In this document: positions 20,975 through 31,090 of the stretch, piece by piece
How the letters are laid out: each line of letters starts with the position of its first letter
Numbering within the stretch: position 1 is the first letter of the stretch
Assembly (NCBI GenBank): GCA_030411725.1
Contig: MU839859.1
Coordinates: 62,001-126,000, forward strand
Direction: 5' to 3'
DNA from: Echria macrotheca
Taxonomy: Eukaryota; Ascomycota; Sordariomycetes; Sordariales; Schizotheciaceae
Length of the DNA stretch: 64,000 bases
Notes under the pieces: model-generated
Databases searched by the model: none
Told to the model about the DNA's origin: nothing
Seen by the model: the letters and a program-made list of their open reading frames with translations, nothing else
Made by a program: the position numbers and the translations under genes

Positions 20975-22084
20975 TCTGCTGGTCTTGGCCTGGGCCGAGA
21001 AATTAAAGGTTCAGTCCACTATTCTTCGCTGTTCAGGAGTGTCGACTGTGTCGCGTTTTATGCCATGTTCCTACCCAGAGAGTATATCAAGGTTGGTAAG
21101 CAGCAAAAATGCCACAATGAATGCGTCATAGCCCGTTGCATCCGGAACCCAGGCCGATATCTCCACAATACCTTATCTCCGGCTAGCATTGTTTTCTCGG
21201 AAAAATTCCATCGTGTTCCAGACCGACTCGGGCCCTCCGGTTGAACATTTCCACCGTCCCGATCCCACACCGGAAATTGGACGCCAGCTCGGATCAACCC
21301 GCAGCCGTCTTATGATGATTGGACAGACCCGGGATGTGGACAGTTGCACAACCCCTCCAATTCGCAGCATCCCGCCTCTGCCCCGCCACCGCTCGAGGAC
21401 GTCAATCACCGGGCACACCAGCTAAAATCATAATACATACTCTCCGTCGAGCAGGCCTACGGCAGCCATGGAGCAGCGTCGTTCATGTCGGGGACCTTCT
21501 CTCTGAGTCTATGTCGGCGCATAAAAGGGAAGAATTAGCCAAACTACTTCCCGCTTACATCAAGACCCCGATTAGTACGGCAGGCAAAGGCGTTTGCTTT
21601 TTGGACTCCCTGGATAGCCTACGAGGCGCTTCAATGGACCCGGTTCAATCTGGATCTGTTTCGGCGGACCTTGAAGACTCGGAGGTCATCATACTTTGAA
21701 GTTGCACTGAGGAACACCCGCAGAATCGGTCTGCCCTTGCGCCGCCGCCCCACTATCGCAATTGGCTCTGTGGAAGCTATCACAAAGGTCGGATCATAGT
21801 GTATCGGAGAGTTGAGAACTGACGAAATCACGAGAAACCCGCCGACAAAGCTGAACGCTACCGTACCTATCGAGATAGTACCTAGGTGCAAGAAGCTTAA
21901 GGTAGTTAGCAACCTAATTACACAGTATGCACGGCCACGGAAGATGTCCTTCTAGCAAATGACTAGCCGCAGTCCTGTGGCACAGCAGGGTGACGGACAA
22001 AAGAGGGGTAATGCTCGCCTCTCTTCTTTTCACACCTCTCTGCCAATGTTTTACCATCGTACCGGGCAGATGAGAATAGCCCAA
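20975..22084. other. Divergent intergenic stretch
   Basis: Between the SDR gene (minus) and the GFA-type gene (plus). No coding exon or repeat that I can support. An in-frame upstream ATG of the GFA gene lies at 21959. Confidence 0.45.
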
Positions 22085-22510
22085 ATGGCCGCAGCTCCTT
22101 CGACTAAGACAACCGACGCCGTCATGGCCGGGACTTCCGAGCCTGCAGAGACGCTAAAATTGACATGTCACTGCACTGGCATCACCATCTCACTTCCACA
22201 CCCCCCACCCCGACCTCTTAACGAATGCCGTTGTAGCATCTGCTTTAGCTACGGGGCACTCTGGGGCTACTACTACCCTGCCCGCGAGACGGTCATCGTC
22301 ACCGAATCCAAAGGCTGTACTGTTGACAGCTACTACCGCACAGACGGGGACCGCACGGGTGCGTTGGCCTTCCAGCGGTGCAGCCGATGCGGGTGTGTGT
22401 TTGCATGGCGGCGGACAGATCCTACCAAAGGAAGTGGGAAGATGGGGATCAACTTTCGGCTGATGGGGGAGGACGTGATGGAAATGAAGAGGATAGTTAG
22501 TTACAAGTAA
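22085..22510 (+). CDS. GFA/CENP-V-type zinc-binding protein
   Basis: Single exon, 141 residues from the ATG at 22085 (CAAATGGCC); an in-frame ATG at 21959 would add 42 poorly ordered residues and one at 22124 would remove 13. The GFA/Mss4-like fold is shown by the zinc cysteines CHC (in KLTCHCTGI), NECRCSICFSYGALWGY and RCSRCGC. Members are small zinc proteins annotated as glutathione-dependent formaldehyde-activating or CENP-V-like; true activities of most fungal copies are unknown, so the enzymatic name should not be taken literally. No signal peptide. Confidence 0.8.
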   Translation: MAAAPSTKTTDAVMAGTSEPAETLKLTCHCTGITISLPHPPPRPLNECRCSICFSYGALWGYYYPARETVIVTESKGCTVDSYYRTDGDRTGALAFQRCSRCGCVFAWRRTDPTKGSGKMGINFRLMGEDVMEMKRIVSYK

Positions 22511-23365
22511 GGGGGATGCTAGATGGCAGCGACCTTACTACGCACCGGACGCTGAAAGACATATCCTACGCAATCAAGCTGTTGATCAACCGATTCGGAA
22601 ATCGTTTTGACATCAAGAAACAGATCGGTCGAGGACAAAGGTCATCTCGTAACCTGCGGTCCTACTGGGATCCCCTACTGAACAGCAGAGGCAGAGGGTA
22701 CGGCAAGGGGAGGCTGCCTTCCAAGACCTTGTCCAAGTTGGATTGGAAGAGTGGACACGTGTGCTGCCTCGGACTATTGGCCGTTGGATGGAGCGGGAAA
22801 TTCTCACATAAGGTTGTTGGCTGGGTGGTCAAGTGATGAGAAAGGGGAAGCGTGAGATGCGGCGGACGTAGCTGTCGATGTATGGTTTGCAGTCAATGGG
22901 GTAGCAGAAGTGCAACGAGGCCTAGGGTTCTAACACGTCGAAAACATCTGAAGCGATACTTAGCCAGTGCCTAATTTCAGGGCGGTTTTGACTTGCATCA
23001 ATCCTGTGTTTTGATCTCGTGACGGTCTGAGCAGTTCGAGAACAGGCGATGCGTATGACTTGCACGAGAATGAGGTTGTACTTGAACCAATAGCAAAAGT
23101 TCCTGATGGCCCATCTCGGCATGCTAGAGGGATATCCCGAGTTTAGCTCTCAAACAGAAGTACACGGGCCGGGCATGGGCAGTTCTCTTTCTGCCGGCGG
23201 CTCAGCCGTCTGGGCGGGTGGCGCGTCATCAGAGAACATGAAATCTCCCCGATATAACCGGAGCGGCGCAGCACCTGGCGGATAACAAGTGGGGGAGCAA
23301 AGCTGTGATGCCTTCGACGGGGCCATCCTTCTGTGCCTACAGCAGAAACAGAATCAACAAGCACC
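22511..23365. other. Intergenic stretch
   Basis: Between the GFA-type gene and ankyrin paralogue B. No gene, repeat or clear promoter box seen. Confidence 0.45.
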
Positions 23366-25594
23366 ATGGAATTCGCAGCCGCGGTCATCGGCATCGGCCA
23401 GGTGGCGGCCCTGGTGACGCTCGAGACGCGGAAGCTGTGCGAGCGGTGGAAGGATGCGCCAAAGGCCATCTACCTCCTGCGTGACGAACTCGACACCGCC
23501 GAAACCTTCTTCAGTGCGCTGCGTGTTGGCCTTGGCAACCTGCCGCCGAAGCTGGGCGACGGCTCACCAACCACGGCGATGCTTGCTGAGCTTCATGTAT
23601 TGCTGGCTCGAAGCAACACGATCCTCGTCCGCCTACAGCGCATCCTGGATGAGCTGCTCGGAAGCAGTGGCGATGCCCTGTCGAGCGACGTCCAGTCGCT
23701 CGCCAAGAGGAGGAAGCTTCTGTGGCTGAGACGGCTGGAGGAAGTGAACAAGCTGAGGGAGAAGCTTCGGCGAACCACTCACGACATTGGCCTGTTTATG
23801 ACACTCCTGAACGTGCAGTTCACAGCACGGGTTTCATACGACGTCGACACCATCGAGGAGTCCCAGTCTGCCCTAATTAATCGGCTCATCACGACTATGC
23901 ATTCATCGCAGAGAAGTGTTGAGAAAGCGGTGGAGCGGGCCGGCTTCGACATCGAAGAGAACATCGACAGAATGCTGATCAAGTCGCATGCAGCACTTTC
24001 AAGCCAACTACAGCTCCAACACACAATGTCTAAAGCTGAGGGGGACTGGACAGCCGCCCTGCAGCGTACAATTACCAATCTCCGGATTCCATCCTCGCTG
24101 TGTGGGCCCCGCTGCCTGTGTCAGTGCCACTCTGCACGGTTCTACGGCCGCTGGCAGTTCACGGGCCTGGAACGCGTCCTGGGGTCTCTCAAGATCACGT
24201 ATTCCGGGCTGGGCCTGACGCCAAGGCTGCCCTGCTCGGATGCGAGATGCAAAGATCATCGCCAGTACAGCAGTGTCATGGTCAGTTACTCCCTGCCAAC
24301 CTGGCTTGCCAACGCCGTCTACTGCCTCTTCGTCTCCCGTCATCACAGCCCGGAGCTTCTCCTTCGCGTCCACCGCGTGGTCGCTACGTACGAGCTGGTC
24401 TACACCATCTTTGGAAGGATCCAGTTTGGCGACGTCGAGGGCGTCCGGGCTGCAATCATGTCAAGGCCGTCGGCGGTACACGACATCGATGCTGATGGCA
24501 GGTCAGCGATACTATACGCTATCGAGGCCGAGGCCGATGTGCAGATGCTGCAGACGCTACTGCAGGCCGGCGCCAACCCATTCCAGGAATCGTACAGCGG
24601 GGTGACGGCAGCACAGCAGGCACTCCTCAAGTCCATAACCCACGGGGGAAAGTACCGCCATCTGGCAGACCTTCTGCCTGTCTCGGCTGTGCTGGAGGAG
24701 GACGGCTTCACCGAGCTGCACCGCCTGCTGATGGGTCAACTACCAATCCCCCTAGCCGATGCGCTGAGAAAGCCGCTTTTTAGGCCACAGGTCAACACCA
24801 AGACCATCCAAGGGCTCACTCCTCTGCACATTGCAGCCGTGCAGGGCACAGCGGCCGAGTGTCTGCTCCTGCTGGCCGCCGGCGCCGATGTCGATCCGAC
24901 GAACAGGTGGGGGGCGACGCCGCTGATCTTAGCCTGCCGAGCCGGACAAGAGAAGACTGCCTTGGCTCTTTTGGAAGCCGGGGCCTCAGCAACGCACGAA
25001 GTACCCGGAACCCTCGCCACACCACTCGGCTGCGTCGCTTGTACGGAGCTTCAAAGCCCAGAGGTCCTCATCGACACCCTCCTCCGACACGGCGCCAACA
25101 TTGAGGCCGGCAAGGGCAAGACCCTAACGCCACTGGCGATGGCAGCGTATAAAGACAGACTCGCAACCGTGCAAGCGCTGATGGACCGCGGAGCGGACCT
25201 GAACTCGTTTGACCGGGACGGAGACACGCCGCTGAACAACGCGGTTGAAGGCAGAGCCAACCGCGCAGCGGAAGCACTGCTAGCTGCCGGCGCTGACTAC
25301 CGCGTTATAAATCAGTTCGGCTGGGGCGTCGTCCATCAGATTGCGCTGTACGGGAATGTCCAGATAATGGCGACCTTTGCACGTGTAAGGCTGCAGCGTA
25401 TGCCCGACCCGTTTCACTACCAAGACAAGTCGGGTCGAACTGCGCTGGACCATCTGCGCGCCCGGTCAGACTACAGCGAGGTTGTGACTGCCTTCCAAGC
25501 TTTAATGGAGAGCATTGATGTGGCACACGAAGAGGACGACGACGAAGAGTTCTACGATGCCCCGGAAGTCCTTGGAAACTGGAAGGGCAATTAA
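23366..25594 (+). CDS. Ankyrin-repeat protein with Helo/STAND-like N-terminus and Cys module (paralogue B)
   Basis: Single exon, 742 residues, starting in CACCATGG at 23366. Layout repeats paralogue A: helical N-terminal domain (MEFAAAVIGIGQVAALV, WKDAPKAIYLLRDEL), a coiled helical stretch to about residue 230, the CxxxCxCxCH module (CGPRCLCQCH), GSLKITYSG, CSDARC, VSYSLPTWLA, then ankyrin repeats (GLTPLHIAAVQGT, WGATPLILACRAGQ, TLTPLAMAAYKDR, GDTPLNNAVEGR) and the acidic end DDDEEFYDAPE. It lacks the intron found in the N-terminal domain of paralogue A. No nucleotide-binding domain is present. The cysteine/histidine spacing is identical in both proteins although surrounding residues differ, which suggests a kept metal site (inference). 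Confidence 0.87.
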   Translation: MEFAAAVIGIGQVAALVTLETRKLCERWKDAPKAIYLLRDELDTAETFFSALRVGLGNLPPKLGDGSPTTAMLAELHVLLARSNTILVRLQRILDELLGSSGDALSSDVQSLAKRRKLLWLRRLEEVNKLREKLRRTTHDIGLFMTLLNVQFTARVSYDVDTIEESQSALINRLITTMHSSQRSVEKAVERAGFDIEENIDRMLIKSHAALSSQLQLQHTMSKAEGDWTAALQRTITNLRIPSSLCGPRCLCQCHSARFYGRWQFTGLERVLGSLKITYSGLGLTPRLPCSDARCKDHRQYSSVMVSYSLPTWLANAVYCLFVSRHHSPELLLRVHRVVATYELVYTIFGRIQFGDVEGVRAAIMSRPSAVHDIDADGRSAILYAIEAEADVQMLQTLLQAGANPFQESYSGVTAAQQALLKSITHGGKYRHLADLLPVSAVLEEDGFTELHRLLMGQLPIPLADALRKPLFRPQVNTKTIQGLTPLHIAAVQGTAAECLLLLAAGADVDPTNRWGATPLILACRAGQEKTALALLEAGASATHEVPGTLATPLGCVACTELQSPEVLIDTLLRHGANIEAGKGKTLTPLAMAAYKDRLATVQALMDRGADLNSFDRDGDTPLNNAVEGRANRAAEALLAAGADYRVINQFGWGVVHQIALYGNVQIMATFARVRLQRMPDPFHYQDKSGRTALDHLRARSDYSEVVTAFQALMESIDVAHEEDDDEEFYDAPEVLGNWKGN

Positions 25595-25910
25595 GAATAT
25601 ATATCCTGGGTAAAACGGCCAATTCTTTGAGCTGTTGGTGTCGAAATGGCGACGACGATCACGTTTACAAGGGTAGGGGTGAGAAAAGGGGCGGCGTTCA
25701 AGATTGTGGGAAACGACGATGAGCTGGAGCCGGCGCCGGTGGATTATGTGTCATTTTTTCCCAAGGCGGTTCTTTGCAGACATGTTCTTTAGGAAGAACT
25801 TGGTAAGGGGATGTAATGCTAAGAGATACGTTGCCCCGGAAAACATCTTGGGCTGAGCTGGTTGGCCACGAAAGTCAGCGGGTAAACTTTCTCCGAGTCT
25901 CTGTTGGGCG

Positions 25911-25936
25911 TCTGATAGGGGTGCACCCCCCTTTTG
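25911..25936 (+). repeat. Left terminal inverted repeat
   Basis: Begins TCTGATAGGGGTGCACC and ends CCCCTTTTG. It is the exact reverse complement of 26303-26328. It contains the self-complementary GGGGTGCACCCC. Confidence 0.92.
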
Positions 25937-26302
25937 ATCCGTACGCATCCACTTAAAGATAAGTTTTTCGCCTACATCCTCAAATACAAGCGTTTTAGCG
26001 TATTAACAATACCAAAAGGGTTATTAATAAAAGCCTTACGATCTATCAAATACGTTTTTAAACCTCTATCTACCAAAAGTAAAATATAAAAAGTCTCAAC
26101 CTAACGCATACCTACCCAAGGGTTTAGCAAATAAATATAAGTACCTTATACCTTTACTTTTATTAGCCTTTACAATTTTAAAACCCCTTACTATATAATA
26201 GATCGGCCTCTAACAGGTATATACTCAGCTTTTAGGGAAAATATTAACAATAGATTCAAGGGCCGATGCGTAAAACGCTATTGCAAGGGGATACACCCGT
26301 AG

Positions 26303-26328
26303 CAAAAGGGGGGTGCACCCCTATCAGA
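26303..26328 (-). repeat. Right terminal inverted repeat
   Basis: Begins CAAAAGGGGGGTGCACC and ends CCTATCAGA; exact reverse complement of 25911-25936. Confidence 0.92.
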
Positions 26329-27239
26329 TGCCCTCTGTTAATAGAGATTCAACGTAACCGCAACTGAGCGAATCAGATAATCATGTCCTCTGACTACTCC
26401 GTACCTGTCAGTTAGCTTTACTAAGTCCAAGCCAACAAAGAGGATTGGAGGCTGCCCGAGGCCAACCGAGAGTAATCCGATCTTGGCTGAACCGAATGAC
26501 CTAGAATTCTTCCAACGCCACTAATCTGACCAAACGAACTGCTCCTGACTTGGTGCCGCGCTGGTTGTAAGGGCTGTGATTGGCGGACTATGGGTGTAAG
26601 ACGAATTCCTTACGTCTTCCTCGGATCGGTTGGGACTTTGAGTCAAGTGGCTAAGCAAAATGCGGCGCAACATGTCCTCAGACCGGTTTACGCGATAGTT
26701 CCGCACAGTTTGATTGGGTGGTTTTGTGGTGTAAGTCACACGTCACGCAACACCGACACACAACTACGCCGCACAATTGACACCCTACCAGTAACGAAGG
26801 GTGGTCAGCAGCTCCAGGGGCAATCAATTCAACCCTCGTATCTAGGGTTCTCTGGCCCCTTTATCGCTTCGGCTCACGCTGCCGCGGTGGGTGCCTTGCC
26901 TGCGACCCCTCAGCCCTACGGCAAATGTCGGCTGGAAAATTCGTACTTCACACCATTTCTGCCAGCCCAGCCGCACGGGGATGTCATGAGCGTCTTCAGC
27001 CGACCCGCCTCGTAAGCCGACGACGCCTTCTCGGCCACCTCTTCGTCTCCGTCTTGTCTAAACATAGGTAGGTAAGGCAGGTATAAAGATGCTAGATGCG
27101 TGCTTTCCTCGTTGACAATTTCTGCCTTTGTCTTCGCTGTGTGAATTTTGCCATTCGTTCTTATCTTTCCCCTCAATTTTACCAATCAACCCGCGATATC
27201 AAACACCTCGAAAGAAAACAACCCTTGAATTCAGTCACC

Positions 27240-29039
27240 ATGATCCCCCCACTCCCCAAGACCAACGAACCGGCCGAATACAACACCAACTACATCCTCT
27301 ACTTCAACAACCTCGCCCTCGACCTCAACCGCCTGGCTCATTCCTTGCCCAGCGCCCCTCAGGGCGGCCCTGCTCTTTCCTCGCGTGTCTTCGGTATCCT
27401 TCATCTCGCTATTCACGATGCCTACTTTGCTATCCACCCGCCTGCCGACGGCACCTTCACCTCGTACCTCCCCGAGCTGCCGTCCCTAGACGGCGTTAGT
27501 AATGCTCGCGCTGCCGTCGCCGGTGCTTCAATCACCGTATTGGAGGCACTCTATGCTACACCCTCACCCAATGTTGCCACCGCCACAACATTCGCCTTGA
27601 AGCAGTTCATTGGCACGGCCGTGGACGGTTTCCCTCATGTCGACGTCCTCGCGCCTGACTATGAGTTTGGCGTTGCTGTAGCCAACGCAATACTAGATCT
27701 TCTCCTCTACAACGGCGAGCCGGGAGCAGCCCAAGGCAACTACCGCCCCAAGGATGGCCCGTACAAGTTTCGGCCCGAGTATAATCACCCGGTTCGGATC
27801 GTCCCTGACGACGTCAACAATCCCAACGGCCCGAAGCATGCAGAGTCAATATACTATGGACCTTTCTATGGGACCGGTACCAGGCGTGTCGCCGTGCAGA
27901 TGAAGGTCAACGGGGAGGACGCGGAGCATGTCATCGCCGATCCGCCTACCGGATTCAGCCGGCACGACGACATTGAAGACAAGGACTCGCTCCTCGACGC
28001 CATTCGCTCGGGTGCCGTGTCGACCGATCCGCGAGCCCGTCGCTCCCCTGCCCAGAACGCCACAGGCCACTACTTCGCCTACGATGGCGTCAATCTCATT
28101 GGAACACCGCCCCGTCTCTACAACCAAATTCTGCGCAAGATTGCGTACGAGCGGCGCGTTGCCGACGACGTGACCGACGAAGCCAACAACGCCGACTTTG
28201 CGCGTCTGTTTGCGCTCTGCAACGCCGCCATGGCCGACGCTGGAATCTTTGCCTGGAAGGAAAAATACACGTTTGAGTTTTGGCGGCCGCTGAATGGAAT
28301 CCGCGAGCATCCCTCGGGGCTCGGGGATCCGTTCTTCCAGACGGTGGGCTCGCCAGAGACGAACAAAAACGGCACCTCGTTCAAGCCGCCCTTCCCTGCC
28401 TATCCGTCCGGTCACGCCACGTTTGGCGGCGCAGTGTTCCACATGGCGAGGCTCTACTACAAGCAGAGGGACAGCCTTGACTTTCCCCTCGATGGCCCTG
28501 ACAACATCCAAATCGAGTTCGTCTCGGACGAGCTCAACGGCATCAACCGGGACCTCAGCGATCCCTACGACCCAACGAAGCCCATCGAGGAGCAGGTAGG
28601 GACGGTGCGCACTCTTTATCCCATCAAGTTTCCTTCGTTGTGGTCTCTCATTCACGAGAACGCCCTGTCGCGCGTCTACCTTGGCGTGCACTGGCGATTC
28701 GATGCTTTTGCCAGCCGGGACGTGCTGGTTCCCAACGCCAACCCCCAGCCCGACATGTCCCCGTACATGCTGAACGACGATGGTTCGACCAAGTACAAAC
28801 CAGTGGAGCAGGTGAGGTATGAGACCAAGGCGACGCGCTTTGATCGTGAGGGCACGTACCCAATTGGTGGTGTGCCGCTGGGGATGGGAATCGCCACGGA
28901 TATTTGGGAGGGCAACTTGCGCCCAACGCCGAGTGACCTGCAGCCAGCGGGTAGGGGCTTGTTGACGAAGAAACAGGCACAGATGACTCAGAAGCCCCAG
29001 AAGGTCCTAAACGGCCTAAACGGCATAAACAAGGCTTAA
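27240..29039 (+). CDS. Vanadium-dependent chloroperoxidase
   Basis: Single exon, 599 residues, start CACCATG at 27240. It matches the fungal vanadium chloroperoxidase family over its full length (the Curvularia-type enzyme is about 610 residues). The vanadate pocket is intact: K342 and R349 in KYTFEFWRPL, S390-G391-H392 in PAYPSGHATFGG with the catalytic histidine, and R478 and H484 in LSRVYLGVHWRFDA. The N-terminal LPKTNEPAEYNTNYILYFNN is also family-typical. The enzyme oxidises chloride with hydrogen peroxide to hypochlorous acid; the known enzyme is secreted although, as here, no classical signal peptide is present. Proposed roles are attack on lignocellulose or antagonism of other microbes. 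No halogenated-metabolite cluster surrounds it. Confidence 0.95.
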   Translation: MIPPLPKTNEPAEYNTNYILYFNNLALDLNRLAHSLPSAPQGGPALSSRVFGILHLAIHDAYFAIHPPADGTFTSYLPELPSLDGVSNARAAVAGASITVLEALYATPSPNVATATTFALKQFIGTAVDGFPHVDVLAPDYEFGVAVANAILDLLLYNGEPGAAQGNYRPKDGPYKFRPEYNHPVRIVPDDVNNPNGPKHAESIYYGPFYGTGTRRVAVQMKVNGEDAEHVIADPPTGFSRHDDIEDKDSLLDAIRSGAVSTDPRARRSPAQNATGHYFAYDGVNLIGTPPRLYNQILRKIAYERRVADDVTDEANNADFARLFALCNAAMADAGIFAWKEKYTFEFWRPLNGIREHPSGLGDPFFQTVGSPETNKNGTSFKPPFPAYPSGHATFGGAVFHMARLYYKQRDSLDFPLDGPDNIQIEFVSDELNGINRDLSDPYDPTKPIEEQVGTVRTLYPIKFPSLWSLIHENALSRVYLGVHWRFDAFASRDVLVPNANPQPDMSPYMLNDDGSTKYKPVEQVRYETKATRFDREGTYPIGGVPLGMGIATDIWEGNLRPTPSDLQPAGRGLLTKKQAQMTQKPQKVLNGLNGINKA

Positions 29040-31090
29040 CAGGAGGGCAAATACCTGGGGGGAAGCACGTTTTGGCCGATGATTTAGCTCGATTATTGCT
29101 GGGATCATGTGCTCTTAGAGGTTGTACTTGAATATAACTATAGTGGGCTTTCTTGGTACTAACGAATGACATGAAGTGTCTCGTGTGAAATGAGTTGATG
29201 AAAAATGCCGGGTTGCACAGTAGGAGTACGAGCGTTTGGGTTAGTGCGCTGTTAGCCCTTCCACATAACACCAATACCTCTGACCAATCGCAAGCACGAT
29301 TACGGCTATTACCGCAAGGGTAGCTAGGCTTTATCCATATCTTTTCCACAACGGGTTCCACGTGGACTTTGTTGGAACTATAGAGAATAAATACCTAGGT
29401 AGATACCTAATGGGCCGCAACATTCCGGTCTGGTTATCTTCACATGTCCCAGCCGAGTCAGGTACAGTGTGTAGAGTTCTCTAGGTGCACAAACACTGTG
29501 GTTGAAGACGATGCCAGCAATGATGTCCAAGAGGTTACAAGCACTCCAAGGCCCTTCAACCCCCCATTAGCATCTGGGTGTGGCCCATAGCATTATATTG
29601 CGCAGAAGAATTGGTTGAGCTCCCTTCAAGCAAGTAAATGAGGTCCTTTTGCTCATACACAGCAGGATATCTAGGTGTCTCGAGTGTTCGGCTGGAAGAT
29701 CCACGGCAGCAGGTGCCTGGCGCAGGTTATTATTTAATCTTGTTGGTCGTTTGCTTGTGCTAGTAGGTGGTGGAATGCTCCAATCAGCCGCCGTGGTCTT
29801 ATCGCTGCCTCAATCTTTGTAGTTCGCAGCCCTTCTTCGCTCTGCATCTGCCGGGCCGAAGTTTCGTATCAGGAGGCGGGAAAGAGAATTAGCCGGTACC
29901 GTTGTATCACCACCGAAGCTTACGTGCAGGGAGTTGAGACATCCTTCCCGTCATCAATATCATTCATTGATACAACATCTGCTCCTGTTACCAGGTTGGC
30001 TGGCTGGCAGAGAAACGACGACAACGATAAAGAGGGGCAGTGAGCAGCTGTTAATTACTCGAGGAAAACAATGCTAGCAATAGTAGCCGCCCTGACAGCT
30101 GGACAATCAACATTGAACAAGTTCCCAACATTGTACCTAGCCAGCATGCGTATCCGAACCCTTGCACTGGCCTGTTTTTGCATCTCAGGCCAAACGAAAG
30201 GCGAGCTAGTTGGTATGAAAGAAAAGTTCACGCAACAAATCTCTCGCAATTGACAATCAGGCGGTGCTGACATAACATGTTTGATTCAAGAAGCCAGCAT
30301 CACGCCCGCGCCAGCGCTGATCGCCCCGACACCATCGCCCGACCCAAATCCACAATCGAAATGGTGTCTTATGCACCCGAATGAGTGTCGCGGAAACATG
30401 GAACATTTAGTCACACTCAGATAATGCTGGGCCTCTCTACATGTAAATAATAAAGAACATCATGCAGATATTTGCGTTTTGTGAATCCCGAGGAGTGACA
30501 CGAAGTTGATCTAGCCGATGAATCCTGTCCTTCATGTCGTATACCATACCGGCAATGGGCTTTAAAAACATCAAGGAGGCTGTGGGATGAACAGCTCCGG
30601 AGTTAGGTCTTCAGCGATCTAAAAGAAAAAAAAAAGATGTTGAAGTCACCGGTGTCAACGGGGTTACCCTGCATCCTTGACGTGGGACAAGCCATGAAAC
30701 TTCCAGGTCGATATGGGAATCGGCTAATATAAGCCAACTGCGTCCTGAAATTCGCTTGCCTCGTGCATACTGGTGGGTAGCCCAATACGATTCTGCATAT
30801 GGTCTCGAGACTTGACGGGAGGGACCAATTCATCCGGGCCGGGAACTTGGTCGTAGCACCCGGATGCACCGACGTCGCATCGCCCTTCATTCGCACCGCC
30901 CTTCGTTCTGTCCCCGTTGCACCTATATTGCATGATTATCGGACAAAGGGCCATGTTAACTCTGAGCACTCCCAACTGGAAACCTGGTTTTTCTGCGACC
31001 TGCGGACCTCTTTGCTCGTCTACCGCCTCTCAAAAAATCGCCCGAATCGAATTCCAAGCTTGAGCCGCCAGTTCAGGTCACGATTCGAGG
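29040..31090. other. Two-kilobase intergenic stretch
   Basis: No supported gene. A CCTAGGTAGATACCTA cluster lies at 29393-29408. Short frames near 30055-30273 lack any protein-like pattern. A poly-A run occurs at about 30622-30636. Confidence 0.45.

Larger units (their letters stand above)
25911..26328. mobile_element. MITE-like element or decayed DNA transposon with perfect 26-bp TIRs
   Basis: Outer 26 bp form perfect inverted repeats (25911-25936 and 26303-26328); one more mismatched base and four further matching bases (GGGC/GCCC) extend them outward. The 366-bp core is clearly more AT-rich than the flanks and has no reading frame of note. If the dinucleotide TA inside TCTGATAGGGG is the duplicated target, the ends would be TA-GGGGTGCACC, as for Tc1/mariner/pogo-type elements. 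The core is almost devoid of TpG (two by hand count) but keeps about 20 CpA, so it carries strand-asymmetric mutation of the repeat-induced point mutation kind. Autonomous partner not in this window. Confidence 0.75.
25595..27239. other. Intergenic stretch containing the MITE-like element
   Basis: Apart from the element at 25911-26328, no gene is seen. Positions about 26340-27060 are ordinary in composition. The 180 bp before 27240 are pyrimidine-rich, as expected for the leader of the chloroperoxidase gene. Confidence 0.55.

Noticed and set aside
27846..28691. 281-codon minus-strand frame
   Set aside because: Antisense to the conserved chloroperoxidase; no pattern of its own.
5999..31090. 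Secondary-metabolite cluster suggested by SDR, SnoaL-like, tyrosinase and chloroperoxidase genes
   Set aside because: No polyketide synthase, NRPS, terpene cyclase or pathway transporter or regulator lies nearby; the genes are far apart.
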